Shown: positions 36,203 through 46,040 of the stretch, piece by piece
Layout: each line of letters starts with the position of its first letter
How positions within the stretch are numbered: position 1 is the first letter of the stretch
Assembly (NCBI GenBank): GCA_913054495.1
Contig: CAJXIY010000001.1
Location: 62,001-126,000 of the forward strand
Reading direction: 5' to 3'
Length of the DNA stretch: 64,000 nucleotides
Origin: an uncultured Gammaproteobacteria bacterium
Lineage (GTDB): Bacteria; Pseudomonadota; Gammaproteobacteria; Pseudomonadales; Pseudohongiellaceae
Program-made: the position numbers and the translations under genes
The notes under the pieces: model-generated
What the model was told of the DNA's origin: nothing
Database searches by the model: none
The model's input: the letters and a program-made list of their open reading frames with translations, nothing else

Positions 36203-37993
36203 CTATTCTGGCAAGGCAAACACAAACAGCGTGTGACCAATCTCCTGCAGACCCACTGGTACCTGAATACCGAGCTGGCCAAGATGGGCCGCCGATCCCA
36301 GGGTGCCACCGGGAGAAATGACGGCGATATACTGCCTGCCATCGACACCGTAACTGATAGGTGCCATGTCGCTCAGTCCATTGAGGATGGTTTGCCATAA
36401 GATCTCGCCGCTCCATTGATCGATGGCATAGAAGCGTCGGTTGGTGTCGGCTGCAAACAATAATCCGCCCCCCGTGGTCAGCATGCCATACAGGGGTGCT
36501 TCGAGTTCTAGCTTCCACAGGGTTTCACCGGTCTCGACATTGATAGCCTCTGGCTGACCCAGGTTCGCCACCGGATTGGCTGCTGAGGCGATGGTTGAGG
36601 TGTTGTAGCCGGTGCGTACCGATGGGGTCAGCGAGGTCAGCTTGATGGTGACGCAGCGACCATTAAACGCCGGCACGTAATAGGCGTTTGTCAGCGGGCT
36701 GTACGCGCCCTGTGGCACCTGGCGATTTTCCTTGCACACCGTGGACTCATGATCTGGATCGCCGCTCATGATCGCATCGGGCTCGATGGTGTAGGCGCCC
36801 GTGCTGCCGTCGTAACTCTGAATGACATTCTGATAGGCGGTGGGTCGCGCATACATGAACTCGCCATCGGTTCTGTCGTAGGCATAGAAAATCGCGTCCT
36901 TGGAGAAAGAACCCACGACCAGTTGGCGGGTAGCCCCCGGCGTAATGTCTGGGTTGATGCCAAGCGCGTTCGATAGCGAGGGGCGCAGCGGGGAGTCCAC
37001 CAGGATATGGTCATAGACTGCATCGTTGTTCCACATATCGGTGTGATGCTGGGCCCACCAGAGAAGTTCGCCGGTTCGATGATCCAGCGCCACGGTGGAG
37101 CCCTGATAGAGTCGATCCGGCCAGTCGCCATTGGTTCCCGCAAGCGCCGGCTGCTGCGGCGCGCTGGAGCCGACGCCGAAGATAAACAGCCCTCGTTCAG
37201 TGTCCACGGCGGGGGTAACCCAGGGAGACATGTTGCGTCTTTCTTCCAGGGCATAGACTTGTGGATCATCGCCCCAGCTTCTGTGCATCGGGTCGGCTGG
37301 GGTCGGGCTGGTATACCAGCGCCACAGCAACTCACCGTCTTCCACAGAATAGGCCGACATATGGCAGGCAGCCAAGGAGGTGACTGCGGTGCAGTTCCAT
37401 GGCACGGCGATTGCCCCTCCGAAGGCTACCGGCGCGCCGCTGGGCTGATCGCCGCTGTGGTAGTCTGCCATCGCTGCCTCCCACAGAAGCGTCCCGTTTC
37501 GTGGGTCGAGCGCAAACAGGAAGCCATCGGTTGAGGTGGAGATCAGCTTATCGCTGTAGATGAAAACGCCTCTGCCGCGGTAGCGGGTGAGACCGGCGCC
37601 ATCGGCGAGAAATTCCGCGGACAGGGGGCGATAGTATTCCCAGATCAGGTCGCCGTTGCGGGCATCGTGGGCCGTATAACGTCCGTTGGGGTGGCGAATG
37701 TATAACACGCCGTCGTACACCGTGGGTTCTACCTGCATACCCATGCTGCCGTCGCCACCCGGTCCTATGGCATAGGACCAGACCATTCGAATATCACTAA
37801 CATTGTCTCTGTTGATCTGGTCGAGGGGGCTATAACCCCAGTTCTCATAGCCGCCTCGCCACATCAACCAGTCTTCGGGATCGGGATTATTCAGCTGGTC
37901 CTGGGTCAGGGCCCGAAAACTGCTCTGTTGGGAAAAAACACTCGATAAATTGAATGCAATAAAAAGCAATAATGCTGCAATTCTCATTTTCAA
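36203..37993 (-). CDS. PQQ-binding-like quinoprotein (alcohol/sugar dehydrogenase type), no heme domain
   Basis: 596 residues: a signal peptide (IAALLLFIAFNLSSVFSQ), then W-rich beta-propeller repeats (WGYSPLDQINRDN, GDLIWEYYRP, GTLLWEAAM, GELLWWAQHH, GEILWQTI), the blades of PQQ dehydrogenases. The usual C-terminal cytochrome c is absent, so electrons would go to a separate carrier. It acts in the periplasm. It shares the PLDQIN motif with three other genes in this window. The substrate is unknown; PQQ binding is inferred from the fold only. Confidence 0.88.
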   Translation of the reverse strand: MKMRIAALLLFIAFNLSSVFSQQSSFRALTQDQLNNPDPEDWLMWRGGYENWGYSPLDQINRDNVSDIRMVWSYAIGPGGDGSMGMQVEPTVYDGVLYIRHPNGRYTAHDARNGDLIWEYYRPLSAEFLADGAGLTRYRGRGVFIYSDKLISTSTDGFLFALDPRNGTLLWEAAMADYHSGDQPSGAPVAFGGAIAVPWNCTAVTSLAACHMSAYSVEDGELLWRWYTSPTPADPMHRSWGDDPQVYALEERRNMSPWVTPAVDTERGLFIFGVGSSAPQQPALAGTNGDWPDRLYQGSTVALDHRTGELLWWAQHHTDMWNNDAVYDHILVDSPLRPSLSNALGINPDITPGATRQLVVGSFSKDAIFYAYDRTDGEFMYARPTAYQNVIQSYDGSTGAYTIEPDAIMSGDPDHESTVCKENRQVPQGAYSPLTNAYYVPAFNGRCVTIKLTSLTPSVRTGYNTSTIASAANPVANLGQPEAINVETGETLWKLELEAPLYGMLTTGGGLLFAADTNRRFYAIDQWSGEILWQTILNGLSDMAPISYGVDGRQYIAVISPGGTLGSAAHLGQLGIQVPVGLQEIGHTLFVFALPE

Positions 37994-38199
37994 TATTTCT
38001 CTTAGACAAAAAAGCGGAAGGGGGCATTAATAACTTGATAACTTAAGGACAAGGCTTCTCATTGCACCTTGCTATAATCGACAGCAGTAGTGTGGGTGTG
38101 CGTACTCAAGGACTTCGAAAGTAGTTAAGTTATTAGTGTCCCCATCCAGCTTGTTATTTTCACTTTTTACCATCCGGAGATAGAAGCTATTTGCATAGT

Positions 38200-38253
38200 A
38201 AATGGGGTCAGGGTAAAAATACAATACAGAATCTTTGCTCCGACCCCTTTTTT
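38200..38253. repeat. imperfect GGGGTC hairpin upstream of the PHP-like gene
   Basis: AAATGGGGTCAGGG pairs partly with the CTCCGACCCCTTT near 38240 around a loop of about 20 bases, followed by a T run. It ends 16 bp before the next start codon, so it may act as an attenuator or simply be a REP-like insertion. Confidence 0.45.
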
Positions 38254-38269
38254 TACATCTGAGTTTGCC

Positions 38270-40387
38270 ATGAAAACTGCCATCACCCTGTGCGTCACTT
38301 TCGCTTCTGCATGCATCTGTGCCTCGATCTTCGCAGTCGAAATTCGGCTACAGAATTTCGATCCCGCTGCCGGCTTCGATCTGGACACCCGGGACGATGG
38401 CCTGATCATTAGCTGGGATTCACCGGAAGGCAGGGCGTTCATCGATCTGCAGGTCATACCACGGCGTGGCAACAATGCCGCCGCACCCCTGATTCGGGCC
38501 ATTGGCATCGATGGCGAGGCTGCACTGGAAGGCGTGGATCCCAACTATCTGCTGTGGGTGGGCGAAAGGGATCTGGGACTACGGGATGGTTGGTTGATTT
38601 TCTTCGATCGGGTACCGACGCGTCCTTATGCGGTCGAGAAAGCCTACCTGACGCCGGAAACTATCACCGTTTCCACCACAGGTGCCCGCGCCAGCATAGT
38701 ATTCGATGGCCTCGCCAGCACCCACTTCTCTGGCTCGTTGGCCTTCATTTTGTATCCCGACAGCCCCTTCGTACAGATGCAAGCGCGGGTATCCACCGAC
38801 AGACCCGCCACCGCATTCCTGTATCACGTCGGGCTCGCCAAGGCAGAGACAGCCGGTCACCGCATCGACTGGATCGACGCCAGGGGCGAATTCCAGTCCG
38901 CGCCGGTAATTAGCGAGACCGCCAAGGTTTACCAGAGCCGGTACCGTAGCATCGCCCTGTCTTCCGATACCGGTTCGCTGGTGATTTCCCCGTTCCCTCA
39001 CCAATACCTCTACCCCCTGGATTTTGCCGACAATTTTGGCTACAACTGGGCCGGCGAGGAATACCTGGACATGATCGATGGCTTCGCCTGGGGTGTGCGT
39101 CAGCCACCGATGGGAGACAGGCGTTTCGTGCCCTGGGTCAATGCTGAACCAGGCACAGAACAAAAACTCGGCGTCCTGCTGTTTGTTTCGAAAATCTCAG
39201 GCCGCGACAACCTGGAAGTGGTGAAGAGCTACACGCGCAACGACAGTTTCAAAGCGCTGCCCGGCTACAAGACCCTGTCCAGTCACTACCATCACGAGCA
39301 TTCCCTGGATTTTATCAATCAGCAGCGGCAGCAGAACACCCGTGGCATTCCCGAGGGACTGGAGGACCCCGACTTCGTCAAATTTTTCAAGCGCATGGGC
39401 GTGGATATGGTACACATGGCCGAATTTCACAACAGTCGTACACCGAATCTGGATACCGCCGAACGCCTGGCGCAGTTGGATGTAATGCACTCGGAATTCG
39501 CACGCCTGTCCGACGATGATTTTCTGTTGATCCCCGGCGAGGAACCCAACGTGCATTTCGGCAGTCACTGGCTCAGCATGTTTCCTAAGCCCGTCAACTG
39601 GGTGTTGAACCGCAATAAAGACCAAGCGTTCAAAAAACAAATAGACGGCTACGGCAGCGTCTACCATGTCGGCAGCAGCGCGGATATATTGGCCATGCTG
39701 GAAGCCGAATCGGCACTGGCCTGGACTGCCCATCCCCGGGTGAAGGGTTCTACCGGCTACCCGGACAAATACCGGCAGCAGGCGTTCTTCAAGAGTGATA
39801 GTTTTCTCGGCGGTGCCTGGAAGGCCATGCCGGCGGATTACTCGCGTGACACCCTGGGTTGGCGGGTGCTGGACCTGGAAGATGACATGGCAAACTGGGG
39901 AAACCGGAAATATATTCTGGGCGAAGTGGATATCTTCAAAATCTACGAAGATTACGAGCTGTTCGGCACCATGAATGTAAACTACCTGAAACTGGACAGC
40001 ATTCCAAAATTTGAAGAGGGCTGGCAACCGGTCGTCGATGCACTAAGCGCCGGCGCCTTCTTCGTCACCACCGGTGAAATTTTAATACCCGATTATACGG
40101 TGGCGGGGAAGGCCAGCGGTGAGACTATCGATGCCTCGGCGGGTCTGGCCAGTGTCACATTGAAGACAGGCATCGAGTGGACTTACCCCTTGTCACATAT
40201 GGTGGTTGTTAGTGGGGATGGTGCTGAGGTTTACAGACAGCGGGTTGATTTGTCGGATACCACGGAATTTGGCGCCCGTGAGATCGAATTGGAGATGAAT
40301 CTTGACGGGCGACTCTGGATTCGGATCGAGGTCTGGGATATTGCCAGGAATGGGGCGTTTACTCAGCCGGTTTGGATAAATAATTGA
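38270..40387 (+). CDS. exported PHP/CehA-like metallohydrolase
   Basis: 705 residues with a signal peptide (ITLCVTFASACICASIFA). The first 320 residues are beta-sandwich-like. The second half has spaced His/Glu motifs like a PHP metal site: HYHHEH at 339-344, EFHN at 385-388, IPGEE with H429 and H433, and AHPR near 488-490. CehA/McbA-type PHP proteins hydrolyse esters or carbamates with a metal cluster. The match is from pattern only. Downstream of it sits a small hairpin and the convergent quinoprotein gene. Confidence 0.75.
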   Translation: MKTAITLCVTFASACICASIFAVEIRLQNFDPAAGFDLDTRDDGLIISWDSPEGRAFIDLQVIPRRGNNAAAPLIRAIGIDGEAALEGVDPNYLLWVGERDLGLRDGWLIFFDRVPTRPYAVEKAYLTPETITVSTTGARASIVFDGLASTHFSGSLAFILYPDSPFVQMQARVSTDRPATAFLYHVGLAKAETAGHRIDWIDARGEFQSAPVISETAKVYQSRYRSIALSSDTGSLVISPFPHQYLYPLDFADNFGYNWAGEEYLDMIDGFAWGVRQPPMGDRRFVPWVNAEPGTEQKLGVLLFVSKISGRDNLEVVKSYTRNDSFKALPGYKTLSSHYHHEHSLDFINQQRQQNTRGIPEGLEDPDFVKFFKRMGVDMVHMAEFHNSRTPNLDTAERLAQLDVMHSEFARLSDDDFLLIPGEEPNVHFGSHWLSMFPKPVNWVLNRNKDQAFKKQIDGYGSVYHVGSSADILAMLEAESALAWTAHPRVKGSTGYPDKYRQQAFFKSDSFLGGAWKAMPADYSRDTLGWRVLDLEDDMANWGNRKYILGEVDIFKIYEDYELFGTMNVNYLKLDSIPKFEEGWQPVVDALSAGAFFVTTGEILIPDYTVAGKASGETIDASAGLASVTLKTGIEWTYPLSHMVVVSGDGAEVYRQRVDLSDTTEFGAREIELEMNLDGRLWIRIEVWDIARNGAFTQPVWINN

Positions 40388-40390
40388 GGA

Positions 40391-40422
40391 GGATTGATTT
40401 ACCTGAGTACGCAAATCAATCC
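40391..40422. terminator. GGATTGATTT hairpin between convergent genes
   Basis: 40391-40400 pairs perfectly with 40413-40422 (10 bp) around a 12-base loop in the 55-bp gap between converging stop codons. No T run, but the position suits a bidirectional terminator. Confidence 0.5.
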
Positions 40423-40442
40423 ACAGTTTCGACGAGGAATTG

Positions 40443-42929
40443 TCAAAGACCCTCTTGACTGTCAGAGCTGAGTTCCCGTTGCCCGGCAGGATACTCGTTT
40501 AGCCGCAGTACATAGGCAGTAACGTCCGCATACTCGGTAAGACTCAGGCTGTTCGGCGCACCATCGGGCATGGTCTGGCGTATCGTATCGAACAGGTTGG
40601 CCACGGGCAAACCGGCCCACCTGAAACTGAAAGTTTCCCCCAGCAACGAGGGTACAGCACCCTGACCTGCCACTTCACCAAGGTTCTCGGAGTGACAGAT
40701 CACACAGGATCGAGCGAACACCTGTTGACCCCGCGTGGCCTGGGCATCTGTGTAGAGGCCTTCCCCGGCAACTTGCTCGCGGCTGCGGTCGCCTTCTGCC
40801 AGGGCCAACGAGATCAGTTCTGGCGGGTTGCCGCCGATAGTCAGGGCGATGTATTGCCGGCCGTCGACCATGTATGTCATCGGTGTGCCGATGGCGCCCC
40901 GCGGCAGATCTACCGACCCCAACTCCTCACCGGTGGCCTTGTCGAAACCGACCAGGCGTGGCCCGCCATTAGTGCCGCCGGCGGACAGGGCGCTGAACAG
41001 CAGGGTCTTGGTGAGTAAAGGGCCGCCTCTGCCATCGCCGCCGAGAGGCGGCAGATCAAGATCTTTAAGCAGCGGATGATTGCGAATGCGGTCGCCGTTA
41101 CCCATAGGCGTCATCCACACATGTTCGCCGGTATTCATATCGATGGCTGTCATCCGCGAGTAGGGCGGCTTCAGCAGCGGCAATCCCATGGGCATTCTCG
41201 GTGTATTTTGATCGGCGCCACTGGCGAGCCTCTGCGTCTCCGGTGCACCATGGGTGTACCTGAGGGTCCCGTCCTGAGGTGAATAGAAGGACATTACCCC
41301 GGAACGATTGATCGAGGGCACGTACAAAATACCGGTCTCCGGATCATGCGCGGCACCAGTCCAGCTGGCGGCGCCACCGCCGGTGGGTCGAAACAGCAGC
41401 CCCCGTATATTTTCGTCGGCGATCATCATCGGTGTGTAGAGTGGACCGAGTCGGAAATCCTGCACCGCCTCGATAGCCATCTGCCGTATCTCCGGTGTGA
41501 AGTCCACCAGGTCATCTTCCACTACGCCCTGGTACTCGAACGGTGCCGGTTTGGTGGGGAAGGGCTGGGTTGGGGAAGGCACTTCACCGGGTATATTGCT
41601 GTCGGTGGCAACGGCACGCTCCTCGATGGGCCAGATGGGCTCCCCTGTGACCCGATCGAAGGCGTAGATAAAACCCTGCTTGCTGACCTGGGCCAGGGCC
41701 TTGATGGGTTTTCCGTCCACTACCACATCGAGCAGGTTAGGAGCGGTCGGAAAATCGTAGTCCCACAAGCCATGGTGAACTGCCTGGAAATGCCAGACCT
41801 TCTCTCCGGTTTCTGCGTTCACCGCGACGATGGTTTCTGCATACAGATTGTCTCCCGGCCGGTGACCGCCATAGTAGTCACCGGTGGCGGTGCCGGTTGG
41901 CAGGTAGACGATGCCCAATTCCTCATCGGCGCTGAGATAGGTCCAGACGTTGGCGTTGCCGGTGTATTCCCAGGAGTCGTCCTCCCAGGTTTCTACACCC
42001 TCCTCATTTTCCAGTGGCACGGTGTGAAAATCCCACTTGTGCTCCCCGCTGCGAACATCCCAGGCCCGCACCCAGCCCGGCACGGCTTCTTTATTAATGC
42101 GTCGGTCGGCGATGGATGAGCCGTGGATAACCACGTCGCCCACCACGATGGGCGGCGACTGCACCGAGTAGAGCATGGCGTTGAGATAGTCGCGCTGTTG
42201 GCGGTCGGCGCGGGGCAGGGTCGCCGTGAGATCGATGCGACCATTGCTGCCGAAACCCGCACAGGGATAACCGGTTTTGGCATCGACACAGATCAGATCG
42301 CCGCTGCCGGTGCCCCAGAATATCCGCTCTTCGAACGCGCCCGAGCTATCTGCTTCGGCACTGCGCCAGTAGGCCACGCCGCGTTGACGCCAGGTGACGG
42401 TCATGGCGGTGGTGCCCTCCTCGTAGCTCTTCGGGTTGTAGACCCAGAGCGTCTCACCGCTGCGAGCGTCCACCGCGACTCCCTGGGACAGCGGCGTATT
42501 AAAGTAGAGGACGCCACCAATCATCAAAGGGGTGGCCTGGAAGGCAGAGTAATTCGGGGTGTTCTGGGTGCGGTAAAGGTCGTCGGTCTGGTCCTGCAGT
42601 TTCTGTACGACGTTATCGACAGATGACCACCACTCACCACCGTCGGCGGTGCTCTTGCTGAGGAATCCGTCCACAGACTTCCAGCGCCAGGCGATCTCGA
42701 GATCGGTGAAGTTGTCCCGGTTGATCTGGTCCAGGGGGGAATACTTGCTGCCGGCCTTGTCGGCGCCGTAGGCCCGCCACTCGCCCATGGTATCGTCTGC
42801 ACGCGCCGAATTGCTCTGCTGGGCCACGGCGCTGGGAATCGAGAATTCACTAATATTCATCGACGCCACCAGGGCGACGATAGCGGCGAGTTTTAGCAGG
42901 AAGTGGCGCTTGCAGGACTGGAGTTTCAC
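40443..42929 (-). CDS. quinoprotein dehydrogenase with C-terminal cytochrome c domain
   Basis: 828 residues with a signal peptide (LKLAAIVALVASMN..AVAQQ). A large PQQ-type propeller (KYSPLDQINRDN, GETLWVYNP, GEKVWHFQ, GEPIWPIEERAV, GEHVWMTPMGNGDRIR) fits the soluble or membrane glucose dehydrogenase/pyrroloquinoline group. Residues beyond about 725 are a heme c domain with CVICH and an axial-type Met in TMPDGAPNSL. It oxidises a sugar or alcohol in the periplasm and passes electrons through the heme. It is co-directional with the serine hydrolase gene upstream. Confidence 0.92.
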   Translation of the reverse strand: MKLQSCKRHFLLKLAAIVALVASMNISEFSIPSAVAQQSNSARADDTMGEWRAYGADKAGSKYSPLDQINRDNFTDLEIAWRWKSVDGFLSKSTADGGEWWSSVDNVVQKLQDQTDDLYRTQNTPNYSAFQATPLMIGGVLYFNTPLSQGVAVDARSGETLWVYNPKSYEEGTTAMTVTWRQRGVAYWRSAEADSSGAFEERIFWGTGSGDLICVDAKTGYPCAGFGSNGRIDLTATLPRADRQQRDYLNAMLYSVQSPPIVVGDVVIHGSSIADRRINKEAVPGWVRAWDVRSGEHKWDFHTVPLENEEGVETWEDDSWEYTGNANVWTYLSADEELGIVYLPTGTATGDYYGGHRPGDNLYAETIVAVNAETGEKVWHFQAVHHGLWDYDFPTAPNLLDVVVDGKPIKALAQVSKQGFIYAFDRVTGEPIWPIEERAVATDSNIPGEVPSPTQPFPTKPAPFEYQGVVEDDLVDFTPEIRQMAIEAVQDFRLGPLYTPMMIADENIRGLLFRPTGGGAASWTGAAHDPETGILYVPSINRSGVMSFYSPQDGTLRYTHGAPETQRLASGADQNTPRMPMGLPLLKPPYSRMTAIDMNTGEHVWMTPMGNGDRIRNHPLLKDLDLPPLGGDGRGGPLLTKTLLFSALSAGGTNGGPRLVGFDKATGEELGSVDLPRGAIGTPMTYMVDGRQYIALTIGGNPPELISLALAEGDRSREQVAGEGLYTDAQATRGQQVFARSCVICHSENLGEVAGQGAVPSLLGETFSFRWAGLPVANLFDTIRQTMPDGAPNSLSLTEYADVTAYVLRLNEYPAGQRELSSDSQEGL

Positions 42930-43016
42930 GGCTTCTATGACCTCTCGATAAATGGGTTCAGCGTAAAACCACGGTGCTGTGTTGCTACGCTCACGCCCTT
43001 CTGTTGCCCTTACAGG

Positions 43017-44288
43017 CTAATCAATAATCGCCTGCTGAACCGCATTCTCAAAATCATACTGCGCCGGACCAAATGGCTGCTGCAACATGATCACGGCGGT
43101 CAGCTCTTCCTCGGGATCGGTCCAGGAGCGGGTGCCGAAGGCGCCGCCCCAACCGAATGCACCGGCGCTGCGTCGCGCATTTGAGGTGATGGGGTCGACG
43201 GTGACGCCGACGGTATAACCAAATCCCATACCCTCCTGGCTACGCGAAAATCCCCTGTACAGGTCCCCGATCTGGTTGCTCGACATCATTCTTACGGAGC
43301 GGGGACTCAGCAAGCGATTACCAAACAACTCGCCACCGTTGACCAGCATCTGCTCGAATTTCAAATAGTCCCCGGCGGTGCTTGATAAACCGCCCGATGC
43401 AGAGAAATAGGTGGTAGGTGGACCATCGAAAAATCGTGACATGTCGCGATCGGCGATAACCACGCGCCGGTTCTGATATTCCGGCGGCACATTGAAATAA
43501 GTGCTGTTCATATCCAGGGGCTGCAGGATTCGTTCACTGATAAACTGATCGAAAGGCATGCCCGAAACGATTTCGATAATGCGAGAAACCACATTCAGAC
43601 CAATGCCCGGGCTGTACTTCCAGCGCGCACCGGGTTGAAAGTCCAGCGCGACGGCACCGTACTTGGGGATTTCGCTGGCAATGGTGGCACCGGGGTCCCG
43701 GGGAAAGCGTCCGGCGATAGCCGTGCCCAGGCCGCCACTCGCCAGCCCGGAGGTGTGTGTCAGCAGGTCATGAATCATGATTTCTCGATTCGCCGGTACC
43801 AATCGATACTCGGGAATGTCGTCCGAGCTAACGGAATAGGGGCTGACGTTCGCGCTAGGATCGGCCAGTACCGCTACCTGCATGTCGGCAAATTCGGGGA
43901 TGTATTTCGAAACTGGATCCTCTGGTCGAATCAATCCCTCCTCGATCATCATCATCGCGGCTACCCCAAGCAGCGGCTTGGTGGAACTCATCATGATGAA
44001 AATTGCATCGTCCTGCATGGCTCGATCGTTCTCTACATCCATCAGGCCGTGGGTTTCGAAGTGAACGAGTTTGCCGCGCCTGGCCACCACGGTGACTGCA
44101 CCCTGGATGTCGCCCGCGTCGATGTGGCGCTGTATTGCCGTGTTGATTCGCTGCAGACGCTCAGACGACATGCCGACATCTTCGGGCGTAGCGGTTGGAA
44201 TTTCGGCGGCTATTGCCAGGTTTACGACGGCCAGGCAAAGCACGGTGATTATCGTGCTGAAGATTTTCTGCAATTTTGCTGTGATCAT
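43017..44288 (-). CDS. exported serine hydrolase, class C beta-lactamase/EstB-like
   Basis: 423 residues, signal peptide (FSTIITVLCLAVVNLAIAA). S101-S-T-K104 is the nucleophile motif, Y-S-P-G near 212-215 the second motif, and a late FGWGG-AFGTRSW the third region. These enzymes hydrolyse esters, D-peptides or occasionally beta-lactams; in environmental bacteria they are mostly esterases. It lies just upstream of, and in line with, the 828-residue quinoprotein gene (87 bp), which could oxidise an alcohol it releases. Confidence 0.9.
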   Translation of the reverse strand: MITAKLQKIFSTIITVLCLAVVNLAIAAEIPTATPEDVGMSSERLQRINTAIQRHIDAGDIQGAVTVVARRGKLVHFETHGLMDVENDRAMQDDAIFIMMSSTKPLLGVAAMMMIEEGLIRPEDPVSKYIPEFADMQVAVLADPSANVSPYSVSSDDIPEYRLVPANREIMIHDLLTHTSGLASGGLGTAIAGRFPRDPGATIASEIPKYGAVALDFQPGARWKYSPGIGLNVVSRIIEIVSGMPFDQFISERILQPLDMNSTYFNVPPEYQNRRVVIADRDMSRFFDGPPTTYFSASGGLSSTAGDYLKFEQMLVNGGELFGNRLLSPRSVRMMSSNQIGDLYRGFSRSQEGMGFGYTVGVTVDPITSNARRSAGAFGWGGAFGTRSWTDPEEELTAVIMLQQPFGPAQYDFENAVQQAIID

Positions 44289-44480
44289 AGTTAGTTCGCC
44301 TTTTTTATTTGCTCGGTTATTTCGTCAGCCTAGCGCAGGCAGCAGCAATGTTAAAGGGTAGACGGCCGCCAATTCAGCCCCGCAAGCAATCGGCAGTCCC
44401 ATTCAGGCAGTGAACAATCAAAGATTTTGAAACTCCGTGGACGCCACTGTCAGTGGTAGTGGAGCGTTCTTCCGCTGCAA

Positions 44481-45515
44481 TCATCGCTGCCGTGATTCTC
44501 TAATCCTCGCCGCCCGCAGTATCGAAGGCAGCGAATAGTTGCCCTCATGGCAGGCATACTCATAGATTTTTTGGCCGGGTGTCATTCTTCGTAATGGAAT
44601 CTCGGCGGTTACGGGTCGGCTGTAAATCTCTGGATCGCTGAGTGTATAACTGAATAACATCTCGTCTGCAGACAGGGGCGTGTAAATTTCAGTAATCTCC
44701 AGCTCGGCTGATGATCTCACGAAGAAGTTGGATTGTTCTGGCCTGAAATTCTTGCTGTGAATTACTAGAGACTCTCCCTCGTAGTGGGCGATGGAATCTC
44801 CCAGCCATTTATCACCCTGGTCTTCGATATGCTCGGTGCCGAGACGAATAACCCGAACCGCGCTGAAGTACTCGGACAGAATGACCACGTAATTCTCATT
44901 CTGAACAATTTGAATATTGCGTATGGGATTGTCACCATCGATAGCATTGGTGGCATCGAAGGTGAATAGCAGGGGCAGCTGCCCGCCGGAATTTAGACAG
45001 CGCTCCTGTCCGGGTCGAATCTCGGGCCCATCGTAGGGGCCAAATCCCTGGGCCCGCCAGTCGCCACGAATATCCCTGGCCCCTTCCAGGTAAGGCAGGC
45101 GCCCATTCGGGGGGTCGATAATCAGAGAGGTGCGGTACTCGCCGCGTACACGGGAGACCACGATCGGCCGGATTTCAAAATTCTGGTCGGCGAGGGCACC
45201 TACAATACCACCGCGGCGAGGCGCTGCCCTGTTGGGATCGATCGGCAGGGCTCTTAGATCATCGAGATCACGGGCAAGCTGTTGCAGGGACATCGCTTCG
45301 TCCGTGGTATAACTTCTCTTTCTACCCAGGGCCAGGGGACGTTGCAGCGGCGTTTGTGATGGATTAGTCCATAAACCCTGTAAGTCTGGATAGCTATGCT
45401 CAGTCCGGGGGCTTACCCAGCCATCGGCGGCAAATGATTTTGCAGCCAACAGGAGCAGCGCGGAAATAGCAACTATCTGCAAGTAGTCGAATCCAGATCC
45501 AGCGTGTAGCTTCAT
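44481..45515 (-). CDS. exported EYACHE-family protein
   Basis: 344 residues with a signal-like N-terminus (LQIVAISALLLLAAKSFA). It has YPDLQGLWTNP, TTDEAMSLQQLA, IDPPNGRLPYLEGARD, ERCLNSGGQLPLL, HYEGESLVIHSKNF and EYACHEGNYSLPSILRAAR. These match the gene at 27441-28577 in order and spacing. Periplasmic, function unknown. It is separated from the truncated VOC gene by one base. Confidence 0.83.
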   Translation of the reverse strand: MKLHAGSGFDYLQIVAISALLLLAAKSFAADGWVSPRTEHSYPDLQGLWTNPSQTPLQRPLALGRKRSYTTDEAMSLQQLARDLDDLRALPIDPNRAAPRRGGIVGALADQNFEIRPIVVSRVRGEYRTSLIIDPPNGRLPYLEGARDIRGDWRAQGFGPYDGPEIRPGQERCLNSGGQLPLLFTFDATNAIDGDNPIRNIQIVQNENYVVILSEYFSAVRVIRLGTEHIEDQGDKWLGDSIAHYEGESLVIHSKNFRPEQSNFFVRSSAELEITEIYTPLSADEMLFSYTLSDPEIYSRPVTAEIPLRRMTPGQKIYEYACHEGNYSLPSILRAARIRESRQR

Positions 45516-45516
45516 G

Positions 45517-45801
45517 CTAGCGTGGCCCGTATGGGATAAGAGGCAACAGATTTATCTTTAACAAATACTTCTCCGGTACATCCATAAGAATGTTGTTGGT
45601 ATCGCATTGATTGGATGGTCCCAGAAGATTTAGTACCACTCCCGATGGATGTCGCATGATTATTGGATGTCCATCTTCAAATCCGACATCGCTCTTGAAT
45701 TCAAAACCCAGCAGTTCGTAAAAAGCGACCGATTTCACTTTATCACTGCCCCTGATACCTACGTGATTTACATTTTTAAATTTCAACATTTTGTATACCA
45801 A
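45517..45801 (-). pseudogene. truncated VOC (glyoxalase/bleomycin resistance) protein
   Basis: 94 residues. The first 80 are a VOC half-domain (KFKNVNHVGIRGSDKVKSVAFYELLGFEF, GHPIIMRHPSGVVLNLL, NILMDVPEKY). A VOC protein normally goes on for another 45 or more residues after that segment; here the frame ends with LLKINLLPLIPYGPR against the start of the next gene. The second half of the metal-binding fold is thus gone. It looks like a deletion joining the EYACHE gene to a VOC remnant. Confidence 0.6.
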
Positions 45802-46040
45802 GTGATCCTAAATCAGGCCCCTGCACCTGACAGAAATCCTATTTGCTTCATCCTTAAACGTATCCAAGGTATCGACATGGCGTTGACAAAACGTACTCGA
45901 GAGTGATTTCTCTGTGCTGATACTTGGTTGCTAAGTTGCAGGCATCCATACTACTACAGCCACTGGCCCTGATTTCTTCTTTTCTTTACACCCTGGAATT
46001 GGCATATTAGCTCCAGTCAAACTGATACCAGAGGCAGATC

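Noticed and set aside
36203-37993. Possible cytochrome-containing quinohaemoprotein
   Set aside because: No CxxCH is present in the protein, so the heme domain is absent.
39197-40027. Antisense frame in the PHP-like gene
   Set aside because: Shadow of the real gene; no start signals or similarity.
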